Positions 24,249 to 34,478 of a stretch of DNA of 64,000 bases are shown piece by piece. The stretch is taken from contig NC_066581.1 in the NCBI RefSeq assembly GCF_024323335.1, positions 183,970,830 through 184,034,829 of the forward strand, in the 5' to 3' direction. Position numbers and translations under genes: made by a program. The notes beneath the pieces are model-generated. The model was not told the origin of the DNA and searched no databases. It was given only the letters and a program-made list of their open reading frames with translations. Numbering within the stretch: position 1 is the first letter of the stretch; every line of letters begins with the position of its first letter. Source of the DNA: Lathyrus oleraceus. Its lineage: Eukaryota; Streptophyta; Magnoliopsida; Fabales; Fabaceae.

Positions 24249-27200
24249 CTAAAGAGTAACTTGGACCACTTCTTCAGCCGTCCAGTTGTTGATAGACTCC
24301 CCTGGTGCACACGGGCGGACCCAGACGTCTAAATCGCAATCACTGTCACAGTCTTCGCTACCAGTTGCAAAGACGTTGCCATGATTCATCAGCCCGGCGC
24401 TGGTAAAGGTACTCGGACCCGTCTGCACACTCTGCTCTGCTTGGAGAGGCTCATAACCAATGCCAAATTTGTCCTCCTTGACAGGCAAGTCTACCATCTT
24501 GCCCCAGTCCTCAGCTTTGCCGGAATCAACCACTTCCTTGGCTTGCTTGTACGAAGCAATCGAAGCACCCGGCTTCCTCTGATCAGCGTACGCCACCTTC
24601 TCAAGAGCCACAGTCTCAAATGCCTGGCATAAAGTTTCGTGGATCTCGCCATCCACCTCGACATACTTGAATGAGGATAGGTGACTCACCAGAATCTCTT
24701 CTTCACCACACACGGTCACAATTTGGCCGTTCCAGACATACTTGAGTTTTTGGTGGAGAGTTGACGAGACTGCTCCTGCTGCGTGAATCCACGGACGCCC
24801 CAACAGACAGCTGTAGGCGGGTTGAATGTCCATAACATAAAAAATGATGTCGAAAACCTCGGGACCTATCTTCACCGGCAATGTAACTTCACCAAACACA
24901 GAACGTTTGGATCCATAAAATGCGCGCACAATAAGGTCACTAGGAGTGAGCACAACTCCTTCAACATCAATCTTCTTCAGAATCTGCTTCGGTAAGACAT
25001 TCAGCGACGACCCGGTGTCTACCAACACGTGAGATAGAACTGCCCCCTTACATTCCATAGTGATATGCAAGGCTTTGTTATGATTGCGACCCTCAGGCGT
25101 TAAGTCTAGGTCAGTGAATCCTACACCATGCCTGGTGCTCACGTTGGCCAACACACCCTCTAGCTGGTTGACGGAAATCTCTTGAGGTACGTAAGCCATG
25201 TTCAGCATCTTCAACAAGGCATCACGATGTGCCTCAGAGCACAACAACAAAGAGAGAATTGAGATTTTGGACGGAGTCTGGTTGAGCTGATCTACGATCT
25301 TGTAGTCACTCTTCTTTATGATCTTCATAAATTCCTCCACGTCCTTTTCAAATGAACCCTCAGGCACCTCCTTCTGAGTCGGTTCTTCGTCAACAACAAC
25401 CTGTTTGCCTTTCGCCCTAGCAGATGCCTCAGCATTGGCATCTCTCAACGGCTGAGGAGCAAACAGTCGTCCACTCCGAGTAAAACCTCCTGGTCCACCA
25501 ATGTTGTCCACAACGGGACTCACAACCACAGGAGTTTTAACTGGTGCACTGATCGTCACAGGCGCTCGACTTGCTGGCCTTGTCTGATTATCAGCCCTTT
25601 TGTTGCTGCGGTAAGCGTTATCATATCTCCATGGCACAACCCTACTATTCTCAACCGGTCTTCTTCCAGACGCAATGATAGTAGTTGGAGCACTGATAGT
25701 TACCGGAGCGGAGATGGTAACTGGGGTACCACTTGCTGCAGATGCACTAACAACCCTTTGTCCACGTCCTTCAGACAGTTTAAAGTAGATGGTAACAGTT
25801 GACACTGACCCATTATCTCTGACAACCCGACTGAACTGAACACAACCCTCGTCAATCAGCTTTTGAATACCAGTCCTCAACTGGTCACAACCATTATCAG
25901 CTTCAACACAATCCAAACAACCCTCATCACAGCCCGGGTAGACACCCCCATTCAGCAGACGGCCCTTTACCACCAACAGATGAGTCTGAACATCATCAAC
26001 ACTAGCAACTAGATCTTCAGCTTCTTCCCCCTCAATATTGTTCACCCTATGCCCACCATGCTGAGGCATAGGATTGTTCACAACGTTAGGTACCGGAGCA
26101 AAGTTGATCGCCTTGGCATCGATCAAATCTTGGACTTTGTGCTGGAAAGCCCGACATTTCTCAGTATGGTGCCCTGGTGCCCCAGAGTGAAAGTCACAAC
26201 GGACGTTGGCGTCGTATCCAGGAGGCAATACTGTTGGTGGTGCCATTGTACGCAACTCAACAAACCCCAACCTGAGTAGTTCGGGCAGCAGTTCAGCGTA
26301 CGTCATTGGTAACGGATCAAAACGTCGATCAGGCATCCTTTGCCTGGGCTGATACTGACGCTGTTGTTGTTGTTGTTGTTGTTGTTGTGGTTGTTGAACT
26401 CTTTGTTGTTGTTGTTGACGAGGTTGAGGTGCAGGAATGGTTACTGCAGCAACCGGGCGATACTGATCTCTATTCACATTTCCTCTAAACACATTCCCTC
26501 GGTGTTGTACAGCATTGGTTTCACCTTCCCTACGGCGAGGTGCCCCAGAGAAAGGTTTCTTGGATGACGAGGAAGAACCCACATCTTGAATTTTGCCGGC
26601 CTTAATCAGACTTTCAGTTCTCTCGCCACAGATGACGACATCAGAAAAACTACCGAATGGGCAGCTTCCCATCTGGTCCATAAACACACCCTGAAGAGTG
26701 CCGATGAACATGTCTGTCAACCCCCTTTCCAGCATAGGGGGTTGAACTCTCGCAGCAAGCTCACGCCACCTCTGGGCGTACTCTTTGAAGCTCTCATTGT
26801 TTTTCTGACATAGACTCTGCAGCTGAGTCCGGCTAGGTGCCATATCCATGTTATGTTTGTATTGTCTGAGGAAAGCTTCTCCCAAATCCCTCCAGCATCT
26901 GAATGAATCTCTTTTTAACTCCATATACCAGTCCAGAGACGCCCCAGATAGGCTATCTTGGAAAAAGTACATCCATATTTTTTCATCATCCGTGTAGGCA
27001 GAGATCTTCCGATAGTAGGTCTGCACGTGGGTGCTAGGGCAAGAAGTGCCGTTGTATTTGTCGAAGGACGGTGCTTTGAACTTATACGGGATTCTCAAGC
27101 CTTCCACTAACCCCATATTAGTAACATCAAAACCGAGAGAGTTCTGACATTCCATAGCCCGGATCTTCTCAGCGAGGGCATCAACTTTACGATCTCTCTC

Positions 27201-27581
27201 ATCAACCCTTCCCAGGACGTCTTCATCTTCACTGAGCATAGTGAAGATATCCTCTTGTCTGTCCACCATCGGAGCCTGATTACGGGCCGGAGCACGGACT
27301 ACTCTGGCATCGGCGGTCTCTGGAGCAATCGGTTGACCGTTGACTTGAATACCTCTTAATTCATCCCCTACAACATAGTTGTTGATGGGCACAGCCGCAG
27401 TAGGGTTGTCATTGATCGGGCCTCCCTCTAGCAGAGCTTGGTTGGTCGGTGGAATTACAGCTTCTTGCCTCTGAACTAGAGCTCGGAGTTCTTCTTGTCC
27501 TTGCGCAACCCCTTGCATCATATGCATGAACTGGGCCATGTTAGCCCTCATCTCTTCTAACTCAGCTTGCACCTGATCCAT
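24249..27581 (-). CDS. gag-pro: Ogre-1 gag-protease polyprotein (1110 aa)
   Basis: Forms the particle and carries the aspartic protease. The N-terminus (residues 1-60) is a Met/Gln/Glu-rich helix. The retrotransposon gag core is at about 195-300 (FFQDSLSGASLDWYMELKR, then LCQKNNESFKEYAQRWRELA). Poly-Gln from CAA/CAG repeats is at about 388-408. A zinc-knuckle-like motif, CDFHSGAPGHHTEKC, has His in place of the second Cys. The protease active site DTGSS is near residue 854, with the flap and LLGRPWIH C-terminal part 60-100 residues on. The frame is open from ATG 27581 to TAG 24251-24249. Ogre-2's gag-derived ORF ends HHEE at the same place, so this TAG is about two codons early. The protein looks essentially complete. 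Confidence 0.96.
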   Translation of the reverse strand: MDQVQAELEEMRANMAQFMHMMQGVAQGQEELRALVQRQEAVIPPTNQALLEGGPINDNPTAAVPINNYVVGDELRGIQVNGQPIAPETADARVVRAPARNQAPMVDRQEDIFTMLSEDEDVLGRVDERDRKVDALAEKIRAMECQNSLGFDVTNMGLVEGLRIPYKFKAPSFDKYNGTSCPSTHVQTYYRKISAYTDDEKIWMYFFQDSLSGASLDWYMELKRDSFRCWRDLGEAFLRQYKHNMDMAPSRTQLQSLCQKNNESFKEYAQRWRELAARVQPPMLERGLTDMFIGTLQGVFMDQMGSCPFGSFSDVVICGERTESLIKAGKIQDVGSSSSSKKPFSGAPRRREGETNAVQHRGNVFRGNVNRDQYRPVAAVTIPAPQPRQQQQQRVQQPQQQQQQQQQRQYQPRQRMPDRRFDPLPMTYAELLPELLRLGFVELRTMAPPTVLPPGYDANVRCDFHSGAPGHHTEKCRAFQHKVQDLIDAKAINFAPVPNVVNNPMPQHGGHRVNNIEGEEAEDLVASVDDVQTHLLVVKGRLLNGGVYPGCDEGCLDCVEADNGCDQLRTGIQKLIDEGCVQFSRVVRDNGSVSTVTIYFKLSEGRGQRVVSASAASGTPVTISAPVTISAPTTIIASGRRPVENSRVVPWRYDNAYRSNKRADNQTRPASRAPVTISAPVKTPVVVSPVVDNIGGPGGFTRSGRLFAPQPLRDANAEASARAKGKQVVVDEEPTQKEVPEGSFEKDVEEFMKIIKKSDYKIVDQLNQTPSKISILSLLLCSEAHRDALLKMLNMAYVPQEISVNQLEGVLANVSTRHGVGFTDLDLTPEGRNHNKALHITMECKGAVLSHVLVDTGSSLNVLPKQILKKIDVEGVVLTPSDLIVRAFYGSKRSVFGEVTLPVKIGPEVFDIIFYVMDIQPAYSCLLGRPWIHAAGAVSSTLHQKLKYVWNGQIVTVCGEEEILVSHLSSFKYVEVDGEIHETLCQAFETVALEKVAYADQRKPGASIASYKQAKEVVDSGKAEDWGKMVDLPVKEDKFGIGYEPLQAEQSVQTGPSTFTSAGLMNHGNVFATGSEDCDSDCDLDVWVRPCAPGESINNWTAEEVVQVTL
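26364..26416. repeat. Trinucleotide (GTT)n tract encoding poly-Gln in gag
   Basis: Two runs of TTG/GTT on the + strand, giving CAA repeats on the coding strand, interrupted by a short non-repeat piece. Likely to vary in length between copies. Confidence 0.9.
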
Positions 27582-28085
27582 GTTCCTTTGATGGTTGAGT
27601 CTCGTTGAGTAGCGGTGCGGTCTTTGATCAGCTATCCTGCCTGAACACAGGAATCAAAGTGAGAAGTCACGAACAAGAACACCTGTTATGCAAAAATGAT
27701 GTGAGTATGATGTTAATGATGCGTATGATGCACATGATATGTTCGTTTCTCAGGCATTCAAAGAGCCTGACTCATCCTCAAAAAATGGCAACCTGCAGCA
27801 ACAAGGGAACAACATACAAGGTAACTGAGAACATAATGAAACACCAACAACCTTATCTATAGATAAGAGCAACAGGCTCATACAACAGAGTCAACAAAGA
27901 TCCATGCAATCGGAATACAACAATGAATCCCATCCAACAAGCCTGGAGGTGATTCTCAACATACACATCAAAGAAATAAACTAAGACAAACGGTCTTCCG
28001 GAATGAGAGTCTTCAGGTACTGGCACTGGTCTATCAACAGGGCGCATTCTGAACATTCTAGTAGAGGGGTAATCTTCTCCTTCAA
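27582..28085 (-). other. Spacer between Ogre-1 ORF1 and gag
   Basis: About 500 bp without a convincing ORF. It has many ATGATG-type trinucleotides. I see no clear regulatory element. Confidence 0.6.
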
Positions 28086-29621
28086 TTATCGTCTAAGCTC
28101 TACAACCTCTCCTCCAAGATGGGTCTCTAACGCCTGTCTCGAGTCAACCTCTTTCTTCAACTGGATGTCTTTGTCTCTAAGTTGCTTTTCTAGGTCTCTG
28201 ATCTTCTTCTGGTAGCTGGCTTCAGCTCTCTGCAACTTCAAACACTCCCGATGTTCCGCATCTAACATGGATTCCATCTCTTCGTAGGATCTCTTCTTGC
28301 TCCTCACTCTGTTAGCGTCTTCTCCTTGCACTTCCCTGAGTTGATGGGCCAAATTCAACCTATCAGCCTTGGCTTTGTAGAGCTCCATCTGGGTATCTTG
28401 CTCCTTCTCTCTCAACCGGCGATTCTCCATCAGGGCTTGCTTATAGTGCTCAGCAGGCACACTCTCAGCAAGGATCAGAGGGGGTTGCTCCTACAACGGC
28501 TCCATCCTATCATAGGGTAGCAACAAAGTTTCCACTCTCTGCTTTACCCAATCAGTGTAATCAGGCATAGCAATGGCAAACTTCTTCCCTAAGACAGCTC
28601 CATCCTTAACTCCAACGGACCTCCAAGCTCTTCCTATCTGCTCCAATCTAGCCGGGTCACTCTGCTTCTCAAAATACACACTTTCAGCTACTTCAGCTTC
28701 AAGTGGTCTTCCTTTCATTACAAACCCTAACTGACGAAGAGAAAGAACTGGATTATAATTTATGCAACCTCTGGTCCCCACGAGTGGCACGTTCCGGAAT
28801 TCTCCATAACTCATAACAACATCCCGCACATCCATCCGGTATGACTGCCATCTGATGTCATAGGAGGTAAGCGACATGACCATCTGAGTCCACTTATGAG
28901 TGCTCTGAGCATCCACAAAGGGTCCACTAACTGGCAGGAGGGACAAGAACCATCTGAGCAAGAGAGGTAGACAACATCTGATAGCTCCACCCTTACCATG
29001 CCTACTGTGAATAGCATAGTAAGTGTCAGCTAACAGAGTAGGAACTGGATTCCCTCCAATAAAGATACAGACCGCAGCATAGTCCACAAAATTGGGCATG
29101 CTCGGGAATAGGACGATCCCATAGATCATAACAGCAAGCTGGGCCTGAAAAGCTTCCCAATTACCCTTTTCTGCTTCTCCTCTGGCCACTCTCAGCAGAA
29201 ACTTCAACGGAAGGCCCACGACATCCCCACTGGGCTTCCAGTTATCACAGACTTCTTTGACACTCAACCGGAGAGCTCTGGCAACAACTCTGAAATCAAC
29301 TTCCTTCGGTACGTCCAAGAAAGGAACCTGATGCTGAATCGGGACACTCAACAGAATGGAATACTCCTCGAGAGTAGGCGCCAACTGATAATCTTGAAAG
29401 GTGAAACAATGAAGCTCTGGGTCGTAGAACTGAAGAAGAGTCTGCAACGGCACCGGATCGACTACCATCTTCAACAGCGTCAGAATATCCCCATACTGGT
29501 CAACGAACCCCTTCTGGTTACCACTGGTTATCAGGCTACTCAACTCGATCAATGAAGTCAACGGCTCACGATGAAAGCTGTAGGAACAAGTCTTCCGCTT
29601 CGGCTCTGGGACTGTTGCCAT
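28086..29621 (-). pseudogene. Ogre-1 ORF1 (511 codons, one in-frame amber stop)
   Basis: The extra ORF upstream of gag that marks Ogre elements; its function is unknown. I take the start as ATG at 29619-29621 (MATVPEPKRKTC), because the upstream open stretch has a low-complexity Lys run made by the purine tract. The N-terminal half contains FYDPELHCFTFQDYQLAPTL, a motif resembling plant mobile-domain-like proteins found in legume repeats. A TAG at 28491-28493 stops it after MEPL, but the same frame continues for 134 codons to 28086. That tail is strongly charged and heptad-like (a likely coiled coil: KQALMENRRLREKEQDTQ..., KKIRDLEKQLRDKDIQLKKE). It is probably one protein with a globular domain and a coiled coil, broken by one substitution. 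Confidence 0.85.
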
Positions 29622-29679
29622 CTCTATCGGTGAACAAGCTCTGGAATGTACCTGAGAAATGATATGCATGCAGAGATTA

Positions 29680-29731
29680 GTTTTTTTCTCTTTTTTCTTT
29701 CTTTTTTCTTTTTTTTTTCTTTTTTTTTTAT
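29680..29731. repeat. Polypyrimidine/polypurine tract upstream of ORF1
   Basis: About 50 bases of only T and C on the + strand. It is A/G-rich on the Ogre sense strand and gives a spurious poly-Lys reading. Confidence 0.9.
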
Positions 29732-30423
29732 ATATTGCGTATTTTTTTGAAAATAAACATGCTATGATGCAAATGATGCAGACACAACTGGCTGGCCGTG
29801 CATCTCTGAACACAAGGTCGAAGCTTCGGTTTAAACTCAGAACCCCCAAATCCATTTGAAACCCAAAGTCAACTGAGAACTGTCGTCTAAACCCAAAGTC
29901 ACCAACAGAAACACAAGTCACCAACGGTACCTGTAATAATAATCAAACCCTTCCCCATTCACGGGTGTTGTCTAGGCCAGGGTAAGGTCGAGAGAAACGC
30001 AGCATAAATAACCTTTCGCAGAATATCATCATATACACACCCGAAGTATGCAACGATAATATCCCACCAGGGTCTGAACTGCTCGTGATATCAATGTTCT
30101 GCTAAGTGGCGCAATACCACCCGCTTCCCATGAATCACTCTATTCCTAAGCATCCTAGATTTCACTCATGGCCTGGGTATTGGGCCTTTTACCTCAAGTA
30201 ACTCCCACCCCAACAGAGAGAAACAGACAACCAGCCAGCCAGATAAACAATGAATGTGAATGAATGCAAACATAAGTGCAAACATAAATGCAAACAATAA
30301 ATGCAAACAATAAATAATGAATGCAATAAATAACAGCAAACAGCAACCAAAACCCTAACCTAGAGAGCGCTAGGAGAGACTCGCTTAGGGAAGACGGACC
30401 AGTACAGGTCAACTTCTCTGTAT

Positions 30424-30440
30424 CCCCAGCAGGGTCGCCA
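30424..30440 (-). other. Primer binding site of Ogre-1 (tRNA-Arg type)
   Basis: TGGCGACCCTGCTGGGG lies 2 bp inside the 5' LTR end on the minus strand. Ogre-2 has the same site with one change (58112-58128). Ogre elements are described as using a tRNA-Arg primer; the tRNA itself is not in the window. Confidence 0.8.
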
Positions 30441-30442
30441 GC

Positions 30443-32740
30443 TGTCGCATTACGCGAAAAACCCAGACCATTTTGAGTTCAATAAGCATGGTAATTAAAA
30501 TCATGAAGTTGGACATGAATGGTGTGACACAAATTGTCACACCCCTATTCAAAAAATCATATCTCAATAACCAGCAATGATAAAATTACAAACTCTATAC
30601 CAAAATCACCATGAACATGTCTATTTTAAGCACAAAAAATTTGAAAGGCATTGGATCATGTATCATCATTTCACAAGCAAATTGGCAAGGCATACACAAA
30701 ATGGACACACATGAACAAACCCTAGCACATTAAAAAATCCATACGTGCAAAAAATCTGGAAAAATCACCATAATAAACTAGAGATCAAGAGGAGCATTTC
30801 ACAAAAAATCCCATCAAATTTGGATTAAAAATGAGTGACTTATGAATTTTCTAAGTTTGCCATGCCAAGTGAAATAATAATTAAAAAAGAAATGAAATAA
30901 ATTTAATGTGACACGGCCAGTGGCGTTTTTGTAATTATGGAACTCACTAAGTGAAACGCCGCGTTTCACTTAGTGAGGTGGCGTGCTACAATTCGCTTCA
31001 TGGCCAGGAAACGTGAAATTCATGCAGGGCGCGGGGTGTGAAGATCAAACAAGGTTTCTGGGTTCACAAATTAGGGTTTATGTAAACAGCCACCATGTTC
31101 ATTCAGATCATCTAACAATGTACATCACTGATCCAACCTTAATTTTCACTAACTCGAGCTAACATGGAAGAAATGAGCTAAACAATATTTGACAACCAAA
31201 CTTTAATTCGATGTTTCTCTCTCAATTCTCAATGGTTTTTCACGATTCAAAGCTCATTGTACTCATGGCAACAGGATCTACAAGAAGCATAGCATGATTT
31301 TAACAATGGCTAGGTTCAAATTTTTACCAGATTTGAAGAACAGTGATGGAACTTGAGTTCTTTGGTCACAACGAGTTGAAACAGATGCACAATGATGTTC
31401 CAAATGATGAATGGAGGGAGAATCGTGGCTCAAGCTCGCTTGGTAATGTCCAAATCAACAGTTGCCATGTGAGAGGTTCAATGGAACAGTGGTAGTTCTT
31501 TGCTCTACAGTTGTGAAATCCAGCTTTAATCCAACTCCAAAGTGATAGTAGGTGATGATTCAGTCGTGTAAATGGCAAGGAATTGGAATTTTTGTAGAAG
31601 AAAAATCAGAGCAAAAGTTGAGAGAGTTTCTTTTTCTGGATCTAGATCTGAGTTTTTTTGAATGTTAGGTCTATTTTCTGTTTTGATTAACCATATGTGT
31701 CCACTGTTAATGAAATGTGTTAATCAAATTTAAGCCAAACTTTGCCAATTAGTGAAAATGACCAATAGGTGCAAATTGCTAAATCCAATCATTATGCATG
31801 GGGGTGCATGCTACTGCACGAAAATGGGCTTAGGCACACCCCAAATGTAGTTTCTGAACATTGGCAATTGGTAAAAAGTGTAGGCAAAGCTTAATTTGAA
31901 AGTCCATTTTTCAACTCTCCCCTTTTTAATTCAAACCACTTGCAAAAGGCCATTTTGATTGGATGATTTTTGGTGAAATGTGATGAAGAATTTGGATAGA
32001 GCACATCAAATGTGACTTGTAGCAAAAAACCTCACTCAATTTGGCCAAATGGTTTGGAAGATATGCCACTTTGAAGTTCAAAAATTCTTGAGAATGATTT
32101 GATCATAACTTGCCAACCATAAATGAGAAATGAGTGTTCTTGGACTTTTTGGAAAGGTGAGAGCAAGATCTTCAACTTTCATGTTGGACAAAATTTCATT
32201 TGAAGCTTGTATGATGATGTAAATTTGAGGAGAAAAACTTTCTATTTTTGGCAGTTTCCAATTACAGGTCAACTTACTATTTTAGGAAACTCTTTGTCTG
32301 ACTTCAAATTCTCCAATCTTGATCTTTGAAATGACAAATGAGACTTATATGAACATGAATGAAGCCTTTGAAACCATCTCCCACCTTCAAATCCATAAAA
32401 TCAGGCACAGTTGACCACAGTTGACCATAGTTAACTTTCTAGGGTTTCTGGTAGACTGAACAATGACTGATGACTTTTGAGCAACCAATCCTTGACCAAA
32501 CCACCTCAAAAGGACCCCTAGGTCATGTGAACAAGTTGGACCAAACCTAGGGCCTTGTCTCAATAGAAATTGCACTTGCTTGCTTGATTGACTGATCTCC
32601 TGACCAGTTTGACCTAATTTTGTTAGAGGACTTGCATTTGGGAAAAGGACAATGCAATGCTATGCTATGGACTATGTTATGTTAATGACCTAATATGAGA
32701 ATGTATGTACAAATGGTAGGTGCAAATTTGAGGTGCTACA
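30443..32740 (-). repeat. 5' LTR of Ogre-1 (2298 bp, 2473 bp deleted)
   Basis: It matches the 3' LTR from both ends, but jumps from GCGAAAAACC (equivalent to 13276) to CAGACCATTTTG (equivalent to 15750). The size difference of 2473 bp equals the missing segment, so there is almost no other net length change. Only 20 or so bases of the LTR's PBS-side end are left. The U3 side, with the palindrome, is kept. Confidence 0.95.
30943..30977. repeat. Perfect palindrome in Ogre-1 5' LTR
   Basis: Same two 16-bp arms and CCG spacer as at 16229-16263. Confidence 0.95.
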
Positions 32741-32745
32741 AGCTT
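32741..32745. repeat. Target-site duplication AGCTT, right copy (Ogre-1)
   Basis: AGCTT follows GGTGCTACA, and the array resumes with AACCCGGTATAAAAAAC. Confidence 0.95.
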
Positions 32746-34310
32746 AACCCGGTATAAAAAACTCTCATCTAATTTGTGAGAATTTCTGTCAAAATATCTT
32801 TTTGGTTAGTGAGCTTAACCTAGTGTAAAAGCTCTTGCTTGGTTTCAAGATTAGTCTGGTATATAATCCCATATTTAGTTTTAAGGATAACCAATGTTAA
32901 ACTCCTATTTTGTTGTAATTAGGTTTATGGGTATAACCTGGGAAAAAACTAATATCTATAATGGAAACTCTAAAGAAGAAATTATTGGGGAGAGAAGTAT
33001 GCAAGTGGCTAAGCAGAACCTTTATAAATCTCTGGTTCAATTCTCTCAACCCTTATCTCTTTATATTTCCACTATTTATTTATTTTCAATGCGTTTTCAT
33101 CTTCCCTTAACTCTAATTTCCCGTTCTTTACTTATTCCACTTTCTATTCTTTATTTGATTTACCAAATTGTTTTAACAAATTATATTCATCAAATAATTT
33201 TTAACTGGACTTCATTTTTCAAACTTTCACAATTCACCTATCTCTTGTGTTTGAAGTCGCTTATCCAACAATATATTATAGACTTTTTTAGTAAGAGTGA
33301 TTTTTTAGGTGAGTTGAAATTCTTCATATATATTGAATATTGTTATACCTTGTTCTGATCTATGCAATGTTAGTCATAAATATGATAAGAGCACTAAATA
33401 TAATGCTAATAAAAATATAGTGTGATAGGTGTCATAATTTACTCATCACTAGAAGTAACCACAATGAAATTGAAATTCTCATATTTAGCACAAACATAAA
33501 ATTTGATATGAGTGACTTATGAAGTTTAAGTTACTTCATTGGCATTGAATTTGCTACAATCATGAAGGATATGGTGATTAATCAGAATAAATAAATCAGT
33601 GATATCATGAAGATATTTAATATGTTGAAGTGCAACTCATCAAGTACTTCTATGGAAGAAAATTCAAAACTAAGTAAAGATGAATATGGATAGGATGTTT
33701 ATAACACTTTGTACTAGATAATTATGGGTTGCTTGAGATATACATGCAATATATGTCACAATGTATATGTGGTGAGAAGATTTATGCATAAACCTAAATT
33801 ATCACATATGCAAGCAGTCAGGAGGATCACGAGATATCTTAAAGTCGAAATAGATTATGGCATTTTATTTCCAAAACATAGTTGTTAAAGAGATTAGTAT
33901 GATGGTTTTTATGACTAGGATTCATATGGAGATAAAGTGGAAAGAAGAGGCATAATGGGATATGTGTTCAAGTTGTATAATTCTTTGATTTCATGGTTCC
34001 AAAAGAAGAAAACGATGATGGTGATGTTGATTGAGATGAATATAAGAAAAGCGAAATAAGTAGAACTAATAATAGACAACAAATTATCAATTAACTTTGG
34101 AAAGAGTCTAATAGCTCATGGAATGAGCAAACACATTGAAACCAAGTTTCATTTTCTTAGAGATCAAGTAATGACAAAGTTACTTTGATTAATTTTAGAA
34201 CTAATGATCAAGTAGTAGATTTCTAACCAAGTTAGTGGATATTGAAAAATTCAAAAAGATGAGAAACTTGTTTAGTGCAATCAGTGTAAAGATATTCAAT
34301 TAAGAGGGAG
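32746..34310 (+). repeat. Array unit U4 (type B), right piece
   Basis: Continuation of U4 after Ogre-1. It has the rest of the subrepeats, a 154-codon type B MLNSYF ORF (32894-33358) and the copia remnant. Confidence 0.9.
33498..34307 (+). pseudogene. Ty1/copia pol 3' end, decayed, unit U4
   Basis: Type B copy of the RT thumb-RNase H remnant with the same stops as U1 and U2. Confidence 0.8.
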
Positions 34311-34439
34311 TGTTGAAGTTTAATTCAATCGCAGAGATGGTTAAGTTAGTTAAGTTATTTGTTACACAAGTAACAAACTAACTAAGTTGGTTAGATTGAT
34401 GTACTTTTTTTTGGAATTATTTTTAAAGACAAATCGTAT

Positions 34440-34440
34440 A

Positions 34441-34472
<32 letters not shown>

Positions 34473-34478
34473 CATATA
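34440..34478. repeat. (TG)n(TA)n microsatellite, unit U5, ~39 bp
   Basis: Short mixed run: TG repeats followed by TA repeats. Much shorter than in U2 and U6/U7. Confidence 0.97.

Larger units (their letters stand above)
29622..30442 (-). other. Leader of Ogre-1 (5' LTR to ORF1)
   Basis: About 820 bp between the PBS and the ORF1 ATG. It contains a long purine tract on the coding strand (29680-29731) just before ORF1. No convincing ORF. Confidence 0.7.
13256..32740 (-). mobile_element. Ogre: Ogre-1, giant Ty3/gypsy (Tat lineage) retrotransposon, 19.5 kb
   Basis: Reading right to left: 5' LTR (32740-30443, internally deleted), PBS, leader, ORF1, gag-protease, likely intron, RT-RNase H-aRNase H-integrase, a 3' UTR with minisatellites, polypurine tract, and 3' LTR (18026-13256). 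An ORF upstream of gag, an intron between protease and RT, a PBS of tRNA-Arg type and LTRs of nearly 5 kb are all described hallmarks of legume Ogre elements. The 5-bp AGCTT duplication confirms both ends. The element is damaged: amber codons in ORF1 and pol, one pol frameshift and a large 5' LTR deletion. Confidence 0.97.

Noticed and set aside
26306..26488. + strand ORF with poly-Val, and the neighbouring poly-Leu ORF
   Set aside because: Antisense reading of the poly-Gln codons of gag.
29622..29924. N-terminal extension of ORF1 with a Cys-rich start and a poly-Lys stretch
   Set aside because: The Lys run comes from the purine tract in the leader, and a good ATG with typical ORF1 sequence follows at 29621.
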